Below the pieces are notes generated by a model. It was not told the origin of the DNA and made no database searches. It saw nothing but the letters and a program-made list of their open reading frames with translations. A stretch of DNA of 64,000 nt from Aphrocallistes beatrix (lineage: Eukaryota; Porifera; Hexactinellida; Sceptrulophora; Aphrocallistidae). Positions 1-10,267 of the stretch are shown here, in pieces (the stretch's first letter is position 1; every line of letters starts with the position of its first letter). The stretch covers positions 1,426,001 through 1,490,000 of the forward strand of contig OY725488.1 of NCBI GenBank assembly GCA_963281255.1. The letters are read 5' to 3'. The translations under genes and the position numbers were made by a program.

Positions 1-562
1 CTTTAAATTTAGGTAATGAGAGATAGAGCTATGGAAACAATACTTTTCTGAAATAAATTCCAGGTTTTCTACAATCAAGTGCTCTTTTGATGTGCTTCCT
101 ATACAATTACGCATATGAGCTGCTTTTATCTCAGACCGCCCGTGATCACTCGCAAGACCAGAGTTTAATTAAGAGATGACTTGACTTCATATGGAATATG
201 GAGAGTATACGTATTTATGTTATGATTTGTGTGTGTACTCCTATATTATCACAATATAAAATATTTACAATCATATACACTACACTATCATTTTTCACAT
301 CTATGAAATTAATTCATATTTTACACAAGAAATGAGATAGTCACATCGGTTACTATGGGGTATTCTAGTCGATTTAAAATTTACACTCAGACAGCTGTAA
401 TATGAGTATTTCTCTATACGTATATTGACATATTTACTTTTTTGTAATCTTGGAATAATTTTTTTTTCACAATTTAATGGTACTTAAAAAATTGTTTGAA
501 TCAATCAATAATTGGCACTTCAGGTAATTGTAGTCATATCTCTGTAGTCAACTCAGATCATC

Positions 563-725
563 CAGGGGCGGTCTCAGGGGGGGCATCCGGGGCATTTGCC
601 CCTGGTATGATTCTGCGGCCCCGGATTTCATTCGACGACCTAAGCCAAAATCATAGTAAGGCCCCGGATATTTTTTCTTTGGCCCCGCCTCGCCCCGGTT
701 TGGAAAATTCCTATGACCGCCCCTG
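563..725. mobile_element. hAT-type MITE with perfect 8-bp target duplication
   Basis: A 163-bp non-autonomous element. Its ends are inverted (CAGGGGCGG on the left, CCGCCCCTG on the right) and it is flanked on both sides by the identical octamer AGATCATC (555-562 and 726-733). The 8-bp duplication and CAG...CTG ends are diagnostic of hAT transposition. The inside is G/C-rich (runs of GGCCCCGG) and encodes nothing recognisable. Confidence 0.88.
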
Positions 726-905
726 AGATCATCTGGAAGTTATTTTTTAGTTTAATTCAGATCAGTTCATAAGCTAACCTTTGATAACCTCAAAAGTGCC
801 CGAAAGCTTCCTTCCTCCTAGTTTGCTCCAAAAACAATGAATGGAATTTGTACTAAGCATTTTCAAATAAAGTAGAACGTTATCCGAACACTTTACTTAT
901 CAGAA

Positions 906-924
906 CCCCCCCCCCCCCCCCCCC
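906..924. repeat. Poly-C homopolymer (19 bases)
   Basis: An uninterrupted run of 19 C inside otherwise AT-rich sequence. It is a simple repeat and a likely source of sequencing or assembly length error. It lies at the edge of a stretch (about 925-1415) rich in GGTTAACC-type words, which ends in a hAT-like terminus (CCAACCCAGCCCTG, about 1402-1415). The same terminus recurs near 41,740-41,755. Confidence 0.9.
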
Positions 925-1108
925 GATTAACCAAACTAGTACCGAGCCTGGATTCGGTTAACTGACTAACCGCCGTCAATCTCGGTTAACGATTAAGAAA
1001 ATAATAGATCGATTAGCCGATCTGCTTGCTTTATTTTCTAAATATTTACACTAATTTCATTGTTTCTCGACGGAGATTCATGAATATTATTTCTAAAATT
1101 TGATAATA

Positions 1109-1274
1109 CAGTCGAAACCGGGTTTTTCTTACTTTCATTTACAGGTTCAAACAGTAAGAAAAAACTGATGGAAATTAATATAGATTGGAATTTTTTACAT
1201 AATTAAGATTCTGAAATATTAAGAAAAAAACGATAAGTAAGGATAAACCAAGTGAAAAAAACCCGGTTTCGACT
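1109..1274. mobile_element. Tc1/pogo-like MITE, family B
   Basis: A 166-bp element bounded by TA and inverted termini CAGTCGAAACCGGGTTTTT and its complement ending CCGGTTTCGACTG. A related copy is at 35,580-35,719. There is no coding capacity. TA target sites plus short CAGT-beginning termini fit the Tc1/mariner/pogo superfamily. Confidence 0.75.
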
Positions 1275-1704
1275 GTATAATATAATCTCTATTTTCACCA
1301 AATGATAAAATTTCGAGACACTGATAATTATCAATTTGTTCAATATCAGGTGAAACATTAGTCTAAAAATCCATTTTTCTACCTGACATCGGTTAACCGG
1401 TTAACCAACCCAGCCCTGCTAGTACATTAAAAAATTGGAAATTATCCTTGAGCCAAGAGAATTGAAAGCATTAAAAACACCAAATTTCTAACCACTCCGG
1501 ACAAGACATATCATAATATGCTATAAATAACCCAATATTTAATATATTCCATATAAATACCTATACAGTACATCACATTCCTGGTTCTGGTTCGTTTCTT
1601 CACTTTTGATTAAAATAGTGTTACTCAACCACATTAAATAAATTATTCTCAGATCAACATAAATAATGTGAATGCCTTGTTCAAAAAATCATTTGCAGAT
1701 ATTA

Positions 1705-2480
1705 TTACATACAAGCGCGCTTCGCTTGTTTGCGCAGCGCGGCTGGCAGACACAAAGTGTCCGCCAGAGGAGCCTAGGCTCAAATTGATTAATTATAAGG
1801 TAGATAGTAACATCTCTGAATACATCTGTTTTATTGTTATACTCAATATCATTAAAAAACACAAAAATTTGTCAATTTTTTTATGCGTAATGATAACGTC
1901 ATAACAGAGTGATGAGTAATCATTCTTTGATGAGTTGTATCATGTTTGAGATATATTAATATACACATTCTATTAAATTTTCAGCCTTTTATCACCTAAA
2001 ATGGTTGAGTCGTAGTCGAAAAACTGAAATTTCTTATGTTAAAAAAGGTGACAATAATATCATAATCCATGATGAGTCGACATTTTCGTTATCCTTACTA
2101 TTAAAACTCGATTAATTTTTATATAGATGTATATATATATATATATACATCTGTAACGAATTGATTGAAGAAACTGCCAGGTACAGAAAGCTGATATTTG
2201 GCATGTGGGGGTCTTTTGGCTATGGCTCGACTAAGTTCACACCTCAGACTAAAAAAAAATGATGACTCACCACTCTATTATGACGTCATCATAACGCATC
2301 GAAATTTGAAAATTTGACAAATTTTGTGATATCGATTATAATAGTAAGACAGACTTATTTAGATGTTATCTACCTTATAATTAATTTATCATTGCGAGCC
2401 TAGGCACCCAAAGGGCGCCTCTGGCGGACACAAAGTGTCCGTCAGCCGCGCAGCGCAAGCAAGCGAAGCGCGTATGTAAA
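1705..2480. mobile_element. Fold-back (long inverted repeat) element
   Basis: The left arm (about 1705-1925) and right arm (about 2258-2480) are inverted, imperfect copies of each other, separated by about 330 bp. Shared words in opposite orientation include the GC-rich core around CACAAAGTGTCCG (1711-1782 versus 2395-2474), the AATTATAAGGTAGAT segment (1792-1806 versus 2367-2382) and the ATGACGTCAT/CACTCTATTATGACG segment. The spacer holds a TATATATATATA run near 2129-2145. No ORF is convincing. The arms would fold into a cruciform or long hairpin RNA. Whether this is a fold-back transposon or two opposed copies of one repeat is not decided by the sequence alone. Confidence 0.7.
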
Positions 2481-2640
2481 CAAATAATACTAATCGAGTT
2501 TTAATATCATTACATATAAAGAAAGACTTTACCACTACATGAGAAATCATTCTAATATACGTATAAAAATAGTCGAATATGATACATACCTATGTACAAA
2601 GTCCCTGAATACGCATAGATATCCGAAAGTAGAAAACCAA

Positions 2641-3711
2641 TTAAATACAGTCATCCTCTCGTATGTGAGTGTAGTAGGCGGAAGGAGCGGCTGCAGACAT
2701 GGTGGTAGTGTAGGTGGTTTTCGAGTTGCAGACAGGCTTGCGATTCAATACACTGTACAAGGTATCCAGTGCGATAGCACGACCTAGCTTATTCATCATC
2801 TTAATAGCGGGATCTCTCCTGTTGTCAGAAGGAGGAGGGGTAGTCCAGGAGTCATAGTTTGTTTGTAGCACGAACCAGCGGCCGTTAGCTGGATCTAACA
2901 CCTGCAAACCGACCTCAGTTAACCTCCCACGGGTAATGACCACACCCTCTGAACCATTGACACCTCCCAGAACCAGATAACAGGGTGAGATAAACTTGGC
3001 CTCATATGCCAGGTGGTGGACAGCAGTAAGAAATGAAACATCAGGAGAATCGAGAAGTTCCCTAATAGCCAGACCAGCCAATGTAGAACCATTGAGCAGC
3101 AATTCTAGAATGTTTTCAAGAGGGTTGCCTTCGTTGCGCTGATTCAGGGTGACTGTCACTGTGTTGGGCTTCTGTGCTGTTAACAAACCGATATAGCCGG
3201 CGAATGTAGTCCCAGTGTACACAGTGTTGCCGTTTCTTTTGAAGTCGACGTCTATAACGAGTTTCTTCAGGTCATCTGCAAGTTCGTAATCCAGGTTTCT
3301 CCCGTGTATGATACTGCCTGTGTTGTTCACAGCGACTATACTGGTGCAGAAGGCTGTCAGCTCGTACACCAGGTTAGCTAGCACCAGCTCTGGTAGAGGA
3401 ATGCCGCTGTGAGCAGCTAGTCCTATCAGCTCATCACTGAATGGAGATGGAATGTAACTTTTCAAGTCTGCGCCTATTTTGTCTGCGATCGTCACCAGCT
3501 CTGTTGGAATGTGGTAGTGCTTCATAATTCGCTCTTTCAAGCTTTTGAGGATGTCATGGTAATCCTCTCCCACCTGTTTCCATCGGTTCATAGCGCCTTC
3601 ATTTGGATCCAGAATAATGGAGTAGCGCGGAGTAGATTTAGCAGAAATGGAACCGTTGTGACCATTCAGAACAAACAACAAGCAGAAGGCAGTTAAAATC
3701 CAACGAATCAT
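2641..3711 (-). CDS. NAAA: N-acylethanolamine acid amidase / acid ceramidase family hydrolase
   Basis: A lysosomal-type N-terminal nucleophile hydrolase that cleaves fatty-acid amides (N-acylethanolamines or ceramide) to free fatty acid and amine. From the first ATG the protein is 356 residues, close to human NAAA (about 359). Residues 1-24 form a signal peptide (hydrophobic core ILTAFCLLFVLNG). The autoproteolysis nucleophile is Cys122 in the motif TAFCTSIVA, followed by HGRNLDY, which supplies the conserved Arg and Asp of the active site. Later conserved pieces are LNQRNEG, NYDSW and RRDPA. Several N-glycosylation sequons fit a secretory route. The frame extends six codons upstream only from a TTG, so I place the start at the ATG at 3711. 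I cannot separate NAAA from ASAH1 firmly; the length and motif order favour NAAA. It is a single exon, facing the same way as serine racemase upstream. Confidence 0.9.
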   Translation of the reverse strand: MIRWILTAFCLLFVLNGHNGSISAKSTPRYSIILDPNEGAMNRWKQVGEDYHDILKSLKERIMKHYHIPTELVTIADKIGADLKSYIPSPFSDELIGLAAHSGIPLPELVLANLVYELTAFCTSIVAVNNTGSIIHGRNLDYELADDLKKLVIDVDFKRNGNTVYTGTTFAGYIGLLTAQKPNTVTVTLNQRNEGNPLENILELLLNGSTLAGLAIRELLDSPDVSFLTAVHHLAYEAKFISPCYLVLGGVNGSEGVVITRGRLTEVGLQVLDPANGRWFVLQTNYDSWTTPPPSDNRRDPAIKMMNKLGRAIALDTLYSVLNRKPVCNSKTTYTTTMSAAAPSAYYTHIREDDCI

Positions 3712-4029
3712 TATTTTGCTATGTAACAATTAAACATAAGTAAATGATGAACAGAGGTGATAAATTACAATACAGGACTGTAGATTGGTCATAATAGAAC
3801 AATGATTTAAAAAAGTGCGGTCACCATTAATACTACCACTCTGATACTGCATAGTGCATACATACGAGATGGAAGTGGATCTTCACATGCGAATTAGTGA
3901 ACGTTAATTGGTATAGCCCAAACTACGACATATCCTACTCTAGAACTCGGCAACAATTACACTGTAAGTAAAACATTATAACAAATTGAAATTTAGTAAG
4001 TGAAATATCCCGGGTATAAATATTACATA
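3712..4029. other. Intergenic, NAAA/serine racemase spacer
   Basis: About 320 bp of AT-rich sequence. It must carry the NAAA promoter/5' UTR and the serine racemase 3' UTR. I see no repeat or RNA gene in it. Confidence 0.5.
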
Positions 4030-5031
4030 CTAAGGTTTATGAGGAATTGAAGAGAAGTCAACATTGCCGCCACACACAATCACACACACGTGTTCAGGTG
4101 CAACGCCGGAGTCTGAAGAGAATTCCTTCAGTTTCAAAGCTGCAGCTACTGCTACTGCTGCTGACGGTTCTACCAAAATCTTCAATCTCTCCCAACTCAG
4201 GTACATAGCGGACACAATCTCCTCCTCAGAGACGGTGATCACACCAGACAGATGTTCCTGGAGGACTGGCCAAGTTTGAGTCCCTACTGATGTTCTTAGG
4301 CCGTCAGCAATCGTTTTTGGCGGGGATTTCAAAGGAATCCTCTTTTTGGCGGCAAAAGATTGAGCACAGTCGTCAGCTGCCTCTGGCTCCGCTGCGAATA
4401 TTCTCACGCTGGGTTTGATACTCTTAACAGCGATACAGATCCCAGCAGCCAATCCCCCGCCCGACACTGCCACCACTACTGTGTCCACCTGAGGAACCTG
4501 CTCCAACACCTCTAGCCCGACAGTGCCCTGTCCTGCCATTATGTCCGGGTGGTTGAAGGGAGGGATGAAGACGCTATCAGGTTCCATCTCACTCATCACC
4601 TGTTGCATTTTCTCGTGCCGTGCTTGCTCGGAGTCATCGCACAAGTGTATCTTCGCTCCGTAAGATTTCACTGCGGACAGCTTGCATTGGAGAGAATTGT
4701 GTGGCATCACAATGTGCGCCTGCAAGCCTCTGATCTGAGCGCACTTGGCAACAGCTTGAGCGTGGTTCCCACTGCTGTGCGTTACGAGGATGGGCGCACT
4801 ATCTCTTTCATTGCAAACGTTATGCACTGCAAACATGCAACCTCTCATTTTGAAAGATCCAGCCTTCTGAAAGTTCTCACATTTGAAGTACAATTTAATT
4901 CCGTGCAGAGCATCAAGAGATGATGACGTCATTACGGGCGTGTAGTGCAAAAACGGTTTAATAACTTTAGCTGCTTCACGTATTCGATTCATATCTGTTG
5001 GTGCTGGCAATGATTCTATTTCATTGGCCAT
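4030..5031 (-). CDS. SRR: Serine racemase / threonine dehydratase-type PLP enzyme
   Basis: A fold-type II pyridoxal-phosphate enzyme that racemises L-serine to D-serine and also eliminates water from serine or threonine. Its 333 residues match the usual SRR length (about 340). The PLP-binding lysine is Lys61 in FQKAGSFKMRG. THSSGNHAQA (84-93) carries the serine that acts as the re-face base in SRR. SGGGLAAG (190-197) is the phosphate-binding glycine loop. AAEPEAADD (213-221) supplies the Glu/Asp metal site. No C-terminal ACT regulatory domain is present, which argues for serine racemase over biosynthetic threonine deaminase. The ATG follows directly on TTTTTCCACCCAG, a strong splice-acceptor-like sequence. 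Single exon. Confidence 0.92.
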   Translation of the reverse strand: MANEIESLPAPTDMNRIREAAKVIKPFLHYTPVMTSSSLDALHGIKLYFKCENFQKAGSFKMRGCMFAVHNVCNERDSAPILVTHSSGNHAQAVAKCAQIRGLQAHIVMPHNSLQCKLSAVKSYGAKIHLCDDSEQARHEKMQQVMSEMEPDSVFIPPFNHPDIMAGQGTVGLEVLEQVPQVDTVVVAVSGGGLAAGICIAVKSIKPSVRIFAAEPEAADDCAQSFAAKKRIPLKSPPKTIADGLRTSVGTQTWPVLQEHLSGVITVSEEEIVSAMYLSWERLKILVEPSAAVAVAAALKLKEFSSDSGVAPEHVCVIVCGGNVDFSSIPHKP

Positions 5032-5082
5032 CTGGGTGGAAAAATACTTTAGTTGCTACTAGAAACATTTACACCCCAAGGA

Positions 5083-5283
5083 TTAAATGAACAGAGCCGA
5101 ATCGAAGACATTTTCCTCTTCTCGCACAGGAGAAAATACCTCATACTTCATCTCTTTACTGCTGTTGAGATCAATTAACCCACAAAAATAGATTACAATA
5201 ATAATAATAACAATACTAATAAGGAAAGTAAAAGCTGCCGAGAGTTTAAGGGATAAAAATAAGATATAATGGAATAGCGTCAT
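5083..5283 (-). CDS. Possible small single-pass membrane protein
   Basis: A 66-residue frame from the ATG at 5283. A long hydrophobic stretch (about residues 5-35, rich in Leu/Ile/Val/Phe) is followed by a charged tail ending with Asp, Ser, Ala. It sits between the end of the gene above it (5304) and serine racemase. I recognise no family. Hydrophobic frames arise easily in AT-rich DNA, so this may be the 3' UTR of the upstream gene. Confidence 0.25.
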   Translation of the reverse strand: MTLFHYILFLSLKLSAAFTFLISIVIIIIVIYFCGLIDLNSSKEMKYEVFSPVREEENVFDSALFI

Positions 5284-5303
5284 CAGGCCAGGACGCAGCC
5301 CAA

Positions 5304-5930
5304 TCACTTCCACGGACGGGAGTGTGTAGTGGCAGTGGAGGCCCAGGTGCCCCTGTACCGGGAATATAGGGTGGCTGGTATCGGCTTGGGATTACAAGTC
5401 TCGAAGTCGATCTCTGGCCCTTCTTTGAGCGAGAATTTCCAAGAGCTGGTGACGTCATAGGGTAGCATCCTAGGGACGTAGCCTCTCACCAGGAGAGGGG
5501 GCTCTTCCCCTTCTTGCCTTGTCACCAGCAGTCTCCAGTCCCTGCACGGTGGGATCTCGCTCTGAGAGGGGGGCAAGCTGTCCAGGTGCTTGCGTACCTG
5601 GATGAGAGGTAGCTCTTGAGGACAGGTGGCACACACCCGGAACTCTTCGGAGGTGGCGTGAGTCGTGTGTCTGCTGTGCTCGTCGGAGAGGCGGTGAATG
5701 GCCGTGTCCCTGTCCATCTGCCTCAGGGTGGGGAGGCGGGGGTGGTAGAGGGAGTGCTTCACAGCGACCAGCTGGCTGGACTGGGGGCGGTGGACAGGTT
5801 TCGAGGACTCCTGCTTGTTGAGGAAGATTTTGGCTGCCGCAGTCCGAGGTCTGATTCCGCGCTTGTCTGTGAAGAGACTGGAGCTCTGTCGCGACTTGAA
5901 GAGGATGGGGTGAGAGGTTTGGTCTGCCAT
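5304..5930 (-). CDS. Uncharacterised basic Arg/Pro/Ser-rich protein
   Basis: A 208-residue frame from the ATG at 5930; the frame extends further only from a GTG. It is rich in Arg, Pro, Ser, Thr and Gln, has no membrane segment or signal peptide, and contains short tracts such as SLYHPRLPTLRQMDRD and GYVPRMLPYDV. The surrounding DNA is clearly less AT-rich than the spacers, which supports real coding. Composition and its position beside a CCDC83-like gene are reminiscent of axonemal microtubule-inner or doublet-associated proteins, but I see no named motif. That suggestion is inference only. Confidence 0.55.
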   Translation of the reverse strand: MADQTSHPILFKSRQSSSLFTDKRGIRPRTAAAKIFLNKQESSKPVHRPQSSQLVAVKHSLYHPRLPTLRQMDRDTAIHRLSDEHSRHTTHATSEEFRVCATCPQELPLIQVRKHLDSLPPSQSEIPPCRDWRLLVTRQEGEEPPLLVRGYVPRMLPYDVTSSWKFSLKEGPEIDFETCNPKPIPATLYSRYRGTWASTATTHSRPWK

Positions 5931-6099
5931 CCTTCCCGCCAATGGAGCTAGTGGATTAATATTTAGTTGCACTAATTTAATACCGATGCAATTCCAGGAG
6001 ACACAGCCCTAATATAAAATTACGTATTTGTGATGTAGTATTTAATCAATGTCGAAGTCAGGAATAAATTAAATAATATTGGTTCGTTGGGTATATTGG

Positions 6100-7086
6100 C
6101 TATAGTAATTTAATGCTCTGCAACATGGAGAGGGTAACTGGCCACAGCTGGGGACCAGTGGGACTAGTTTTGTCATCGATATCAGGGAGTGAGGGGACAC
6201 TCGGGATGGAGGTGTGGGGCTTGGGAGACAGCTTCCTCCGGGGAGAAGCTGAGACCGCCAGATCCTGACTCTTGTAGGTGGAGTAAGCGCCGTAACTGAG
6301 ACCAGAAATTAGATCTAAATTTCTTGCCTCTAGCTCGCCATTGCTAGCCTGCAGTTCTGCAATCTGTCGCTGATACCACGCGATCTCTTGTTTAAACCAG
6401 GCATTCTCTTTCGTCTCTTTCACCAGCAGCTGGTTATCTGTCACGGCAGCTGTCAACACTTGGTCAGACACAACGTGCTTCTGGTCCCCAATCTGCTTTT
6501 CAGTCTGTTCCTCAATCGTACTCTTCATGACAAGGAACGCCTTCTCTAACTCCACACGAGTAGCTTCATATTCCTGGTCCATTCTCACAAATTCGTCATT
6601 CAGTTCTTCGATATATTCCTGATTCTCTCCCATCACCACCTCCTTGAAATGCCTCCCGGACAAAACCTTTTCGAATAACTCCTCCTTTTCGCGGCCCGTA
6701 TTACAGATTCTCTCCTCCAGTTCCTTTATCTCGGCCTTACTGTTGTGTATGAAATCGATATTGCTGTGAATAGCCGCGAGGACATTCTCGTGTCCCACCT
6801 GCTCCTCGCTCTCGTAGCGTTCCTTGTATCTCTGGAATTCACACATAAATTTTTCGAAAGCCGTCTGTCTGTCTACTTTAGCTTTGTCTAAGCACTTCCA
6901 AGTGTCATCTTTCGCGAGACGAGATTCTGTGTATTCTTGCTGTAAGGTGTCGAGTTGTTGTCTGCGATTGATCAGTTTGTAGGAGAGTAGGGCTTCACGT
7001 CCAGACGTGTACCCGCTCGCATCGAATTTCTTCTCTTTCTTTTCTTTCTTCTTGTCTTCTTTGTTTCCTCCCTTCTTTTTAGGCAT
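6100..7086 (-). CDS. CCDC83: CCDC83-like coiled-coil protein
   Basis: A 328-residue protein. It has a lysine-rich head (MPKKKGGNKEDKKKEKKEKK), then EALLSYK at about 32-38, then almost continuous coiled coil to about residue 262, then a Ser/Pro-rich tail. The segment NAWFKQEIAWYQRQ...ELEARNLDLISGL (about 229-262) matches the last helical block of CCDC83 (NDWLKKEVAIHRKE...ELEAENLVLIDQL in human), and EALLSYK matches EALLDYQ near the start. CCDC83 is a testis/cilium-associated coiled-coil protein of unknown activity. The ATG follows directly on TTATTTATTAGTGCTCATAG, which looks like a splice acceptor. Single exon here, whereas the vertebrate gene is split. Confidence 0.72.
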   Translation of the reverse strand: MPKKKGGNKEDKKKEKKEKKFDASGYTSGREALLSYKLINRRQQLDTLQQEYTESRLAKDDTWKCLDKAKVDRQTAFEKFMCEFQRYKERYESEEQVGHENVLAAIHSNIDFIHNSKAEIKELEERICNTGREKEELFEKVLSGRHFKEVVMGENQEYIEELNDEFVRMDQEYEATRVELEKAFLVMKSTIEEQTEKQIGDQKHVVSDQVLTAAVTDNQLLVKETKENAWFKQEIAWYQRQIAELQASNGELEARNLDLISGLSYGAYSTYKSQDLAVSASPRRKLSPKPHTSIPSVPSLPDIDDKTSPTGPQLWPVTLSMLQSIKLL

Positions 7087-8170
7087 CTATGAGCACTAAT
7101 AAATAAGGCAAATTCAACCTTAAAGCCCCTCTGGCCTCACAGATGGGATGGAGTGTGTTTCCAACTTTTGGGGTTGGTGACACAACCTAAATATTGTGTC
7201 GTAAACATTAAATTATATCGCCATTTATACTAAACATTTTATCAATCATAAGTTTGATATCTCTAAACGGTAAATTATGGGAAATGACCAACGTATGATA
7301 TCTGTGAATATGTCAGCAGAGCAATGTCTGATTGAATTGGGAGTGAATTAAATTTATGACATCACTATCTACCTTTGATATCTGCTTTACATTGAATATG
7401 TTTCTATATTTATAAGCAAACGAAGAAAATAACAAAATGCTACGTAATTATTCGATGAATTAGCATAATAATATATCGAAAATCGCTGGGCTATATGTGA
7501 ATGCAAATTTACACATAGAGTTACACCTTCACCTAACATTCCAAATCATTACCTTTTAAACTCTTACAAGGAGACTCAGAAGAATTACAGCCGGACACCA
7601 ACACTATGTTGATGTGCACAATCTATTTTTTCGCGAAACTATTAGTGAGTAAGAATGAATAGCCATTATAATACTTGTAGATTAATATCGTTACGTTAAA
7701 ATATAAACTATTGGTACAGTGAAACCTCCGATATTGAACGCTTGTTTAGTGAAAACCTTATTAACCTATATATCAATTTAAATGAACCTCTGGTTAATGA
7801 ACACCTCGATATAGTGAACAAAAACTCGGGTCCCGAAGGTGTTCAATATAGAGAGGTTTGACTGTATTATGAATTTAACAATGTAGTGTATACTACGTAA
7901 ATCTCACAATCATAAACATACAAAGAGTCCTTCTAAATAAGAGAAGAAACTGGCTGTGAAGAAAGCTTTCTTCCATTGACGAGTTTCCATCTTGTAGTCA
8001 GTTGCTGCTGTCTGCTGAAGGGAGAATTAAAAGGAAAGAAGAAGCTGCATCAGAAGTTTGCAAGATGAAGCACAAATAATTTAATAAAATGTAACATCGT
8101 GTCAGATGTGCAAATGAATTAGATTTGCTATGACGTCAGTGAAACATAGCTATGACCTACAAAGATACAA
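7087..8170. other. Intergenic with one MITE
   Basis: AT-rich spacer of about 1.1 kb between the CCDC83-like gene and the orphan membrane protein gene. Apart from the MITE at 7717-7864 I see no gene, RNA or repeat that I can name. Confidence 0.5.
7717..7864. mobile_element. Tc1/pogo-like MITE, family C
   Basis: A 148-bp element flanked by TA. The inverted ends are CAGTGAAACCTCCGATATTG on the left and ...CAATATAGAGAGGTTTGACTG on the right. It is almost entirely palindromic, with no coding capacity. Confidence 0.75.
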
Positions 8171-10267
8171 CTAAATTTTGTGAATGCAGATCAGCATCAG
8201 AACGAGGATAAACATTGTAACTCCAAATATACCAAACGCGAGCAGAATAGAGAAGATAGGATTTCTGTAACAATGAATCTTCAGTAGGCAGATGTCGTTT
8301 AGAAAATCATAAGCATTCCTAGTGGTCTCGAATGTGACCATATCAATATCCGTAATGCTTGTACCTCGACTAAAATTATGATAGGAAATCCCGTCAGTTG
8401 TTTGATAACTCATTTTACTGATATTATACGAATCCCCCTTCAGGTTGAACATCCCTGACTGTAGGGTGACACATCTTCCATCGGAGCAGTTCACACCGCG
8501 ATTTGGAGTAACATTTAAATGTTGGTAGTAGAAACAAGGCGTGTCAGCATCATAATCGATGGAGTAATGGTAGTAGCAACTTAAGTTAAGGTAGGAGGGA
8601 GACTGAGAATAGAATAGTTGGTCTATTTCTACTTCCCTAGCGAAACTAACACTTGAATTCCGAGGTAACCACCATGCCCTCGTATACAAACTATGGAAGT
8701 TGACCCTCTTAAATGCAAACTTACTTTTCTCATAGTTAATACCTCGCATAACTTCGGAACAGCTTATACTCTCATCCTCCGTGTTCGAACAATAAACTGG
8801 GATTCTGTCGTTAACCTGGTTACTGAGAGAATAGCCGATGGAAGCACAAGATTCAAATTCACTCTTCAACCCAAGATCGAACTCATAATAGTCACCAGGT
8901 CCCAACGAGATCTTAGTTAGAGATTTTTGGACTAAGAGAGGTGTGACAGTTAATGAGAATACCAGACTAACAACGGCAATGATAATTCCATATGAAAAGA
9001 AAAGAATTTTGTTTTTCGGTCTGTAAAATACGTGATGAAGATGGTCTTGGTTCGTAAAAAGGTTTTCTCTTCTGTTTATTTCCGTGAGAAGTGGGACGTC
9101 CAGGCTGCTATAACCTGACAACTTTACTTTTGAACGGTAACGAAAGTATAACCATAATATTATTAAAAAGAGTGAGTAGAGAACGCTTGGAAGAATTGAA
9201 ACCAGGAAGCTTAGTATTAGCAAACCATTAAGAGTTATTATCGAGAAATATGCTCGAAACTTAACACTGGTAAGTAAATCCAGTTGGAATACAGAGGACA
9301 GGCTGACGCTAAATCCCACAGTCAACGCGTCTACGAAAAAACAGATATTTAGGAAATAAGTTCCCCAAGCAGCTATTCTTAGGAGCTTTCCTGCGATGAG
9401 TTTATCTCTGTACCGAGTTCTCGCAAGAAACCTTGAACCAATATCATTAATAAACTCTCTAAGATACCTTTTAACTCTCCTTAGACTCATCCAAACATAA
9501 CTGTAGACAAAAAAGATACGAGCCGAAGCATCCGATAGATATAAAAGGCTTAGTAAAAAAGGAAATGAATAGAGTGAATCTGCTAAATTATCCTGAGGTA
9601 TAAATTTTGGTAGCACCGTTCCTACTACAAACTCTAGATTCAGTAAGTATATCACCCTTAATACGATCGCTATTAAGAATCTTTTAAATTCAAATTTCTC
9701 ATCCTTGAAGTAATAATCAAACTGAAGCACCAGTGTAAGACCAAAGAGCATAATCGCCTCCTGAAATACCTGAGCTATAACACCTGTATAGTATCCTATC
9801 TCATATTCTCTATCCCATTCATCCTTTGCCACTGAAACAGAGAGGTAAAGCTGAAATATAAAATTGAAGACATTGAATCCTAAGATACAAAAGACGATAG
9901 CTAAGGCCACTTGGAAATGCTGATAATAAGCGGTCATCACTTTATTCTCATCTGGATCCGTTGCATGGTGTCTCACTATGAATCTGTATTTGAAAACCTG
10001 CATGACAAGCTGCCCTGCCAGTCTAATGTTGACAGGGAGCATCAGAAGAGAAATCAAGTTGTACACCATGGATGTCGATATCAGAGTAATTTTATTGTAC
10101 TCTTTGACGGCGCATAAACCGTAAGCATGGCGGATTATCAAAATTACAAACCTTGAATACATAACGAAACTTTTTGAATATATGTAGCTAAGGTACATTA
10201 TATATGTAATGGCGTTATCCCTATAAACGATTGAATCAGTGCAAAGTATCATTTTACCAGTATACAT
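8171..10267 (-). CDS. Orphan multi-pass membrane protein
   Basis: A 698-residue intronless gene that I do not recognise. I count about ten hydrophobic segments, at roughly 60-85, 118-142, 158-183, 196-218, 232-255, 300-325, 338-358, 360-378, 420-446 and 670-695. Between the ninth and tenth lies a Cys-rich region of about 220 residues with several N-glycosylation sequons (N-x-S/T, for example near NSSVSF, NLS, NVT, NCS, NIS), so it is probably extracellular or luminal. The protein ends with a short tail after the last helix. The first 50 residues contain several Met codons and may not be translated. The layout suggests a receptor, channel or transporter with a ligand-facing ectodomain, but no family motif is visible. 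Confidence 0.75.
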   Translation of the reverse strand: MYTGKMILCTDSIVYRDNAITYIMYLSYIYSKSFVMYSRFVILIIRHAYGLCAVKEYNKITLISTSMVYNLISLLMLPVNIRLAGQLVMQVFKYRFIVRHHATDPDENKVMTAYYQHFQVALAIVFCILGFNVFNFIFQLYLSVSVAKDEWDREYEIGYYTGVIAQVFQEAIMLFGLTLVLQFDYYFKDEKFEFKRFLIAIVLRVIYLLNLEFVVGTVLPKFIPQDNLADSLYSFPFLLSLLYLSDASARIFFVYSYVWMSLRRVKRYLREFINDIGSRFLARTRYRDKLIAGKLLRIAAWGTYFLNICFFVDALTVGFSVSLSSVFQLDLLTSVKFRAYFSIITLNGLLILSFLVSILPSVLYSLFLIILWLYFRYRSKVKLSGYSSLDVPLLTEINRRENLFTNQDHLHHVFYRPKNKILFFSYGIIIAVVSLVFSLTVTPLLVQKSLTKISLGPGDYYEFDLGLKSEFESCASIGYSLSNQVNDRIPVYCSNTEDESISCSEVMRGINYEKSKFAFKRVNFHSLYTRAWWLPRNSSVSFAREVEIDQLFYSQSPSYLNLSCYYHYSIDYDADTPCFYYQHLNVTPNRGVNCSDGRCVTLQSGMFNLKGDSYNISKMSYQTTDGISYHNFSRGTSITDIDMVTFETTRNAYDFLNDICLLKIHCYRNPIFSILLAFGIFGVTMFILVLMLICIHKI

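Noticed and set aside
1668..1904. 78-codon plus-strand frame
   Set aside because: It runs through the left arm of the fold-back element, starts from a non-ATG codon and has repeat-derived composition.
2539..2787. 82-codon plus-strand frame
   Set aside because: Antisense to the end of the NAAA gene; no motif.
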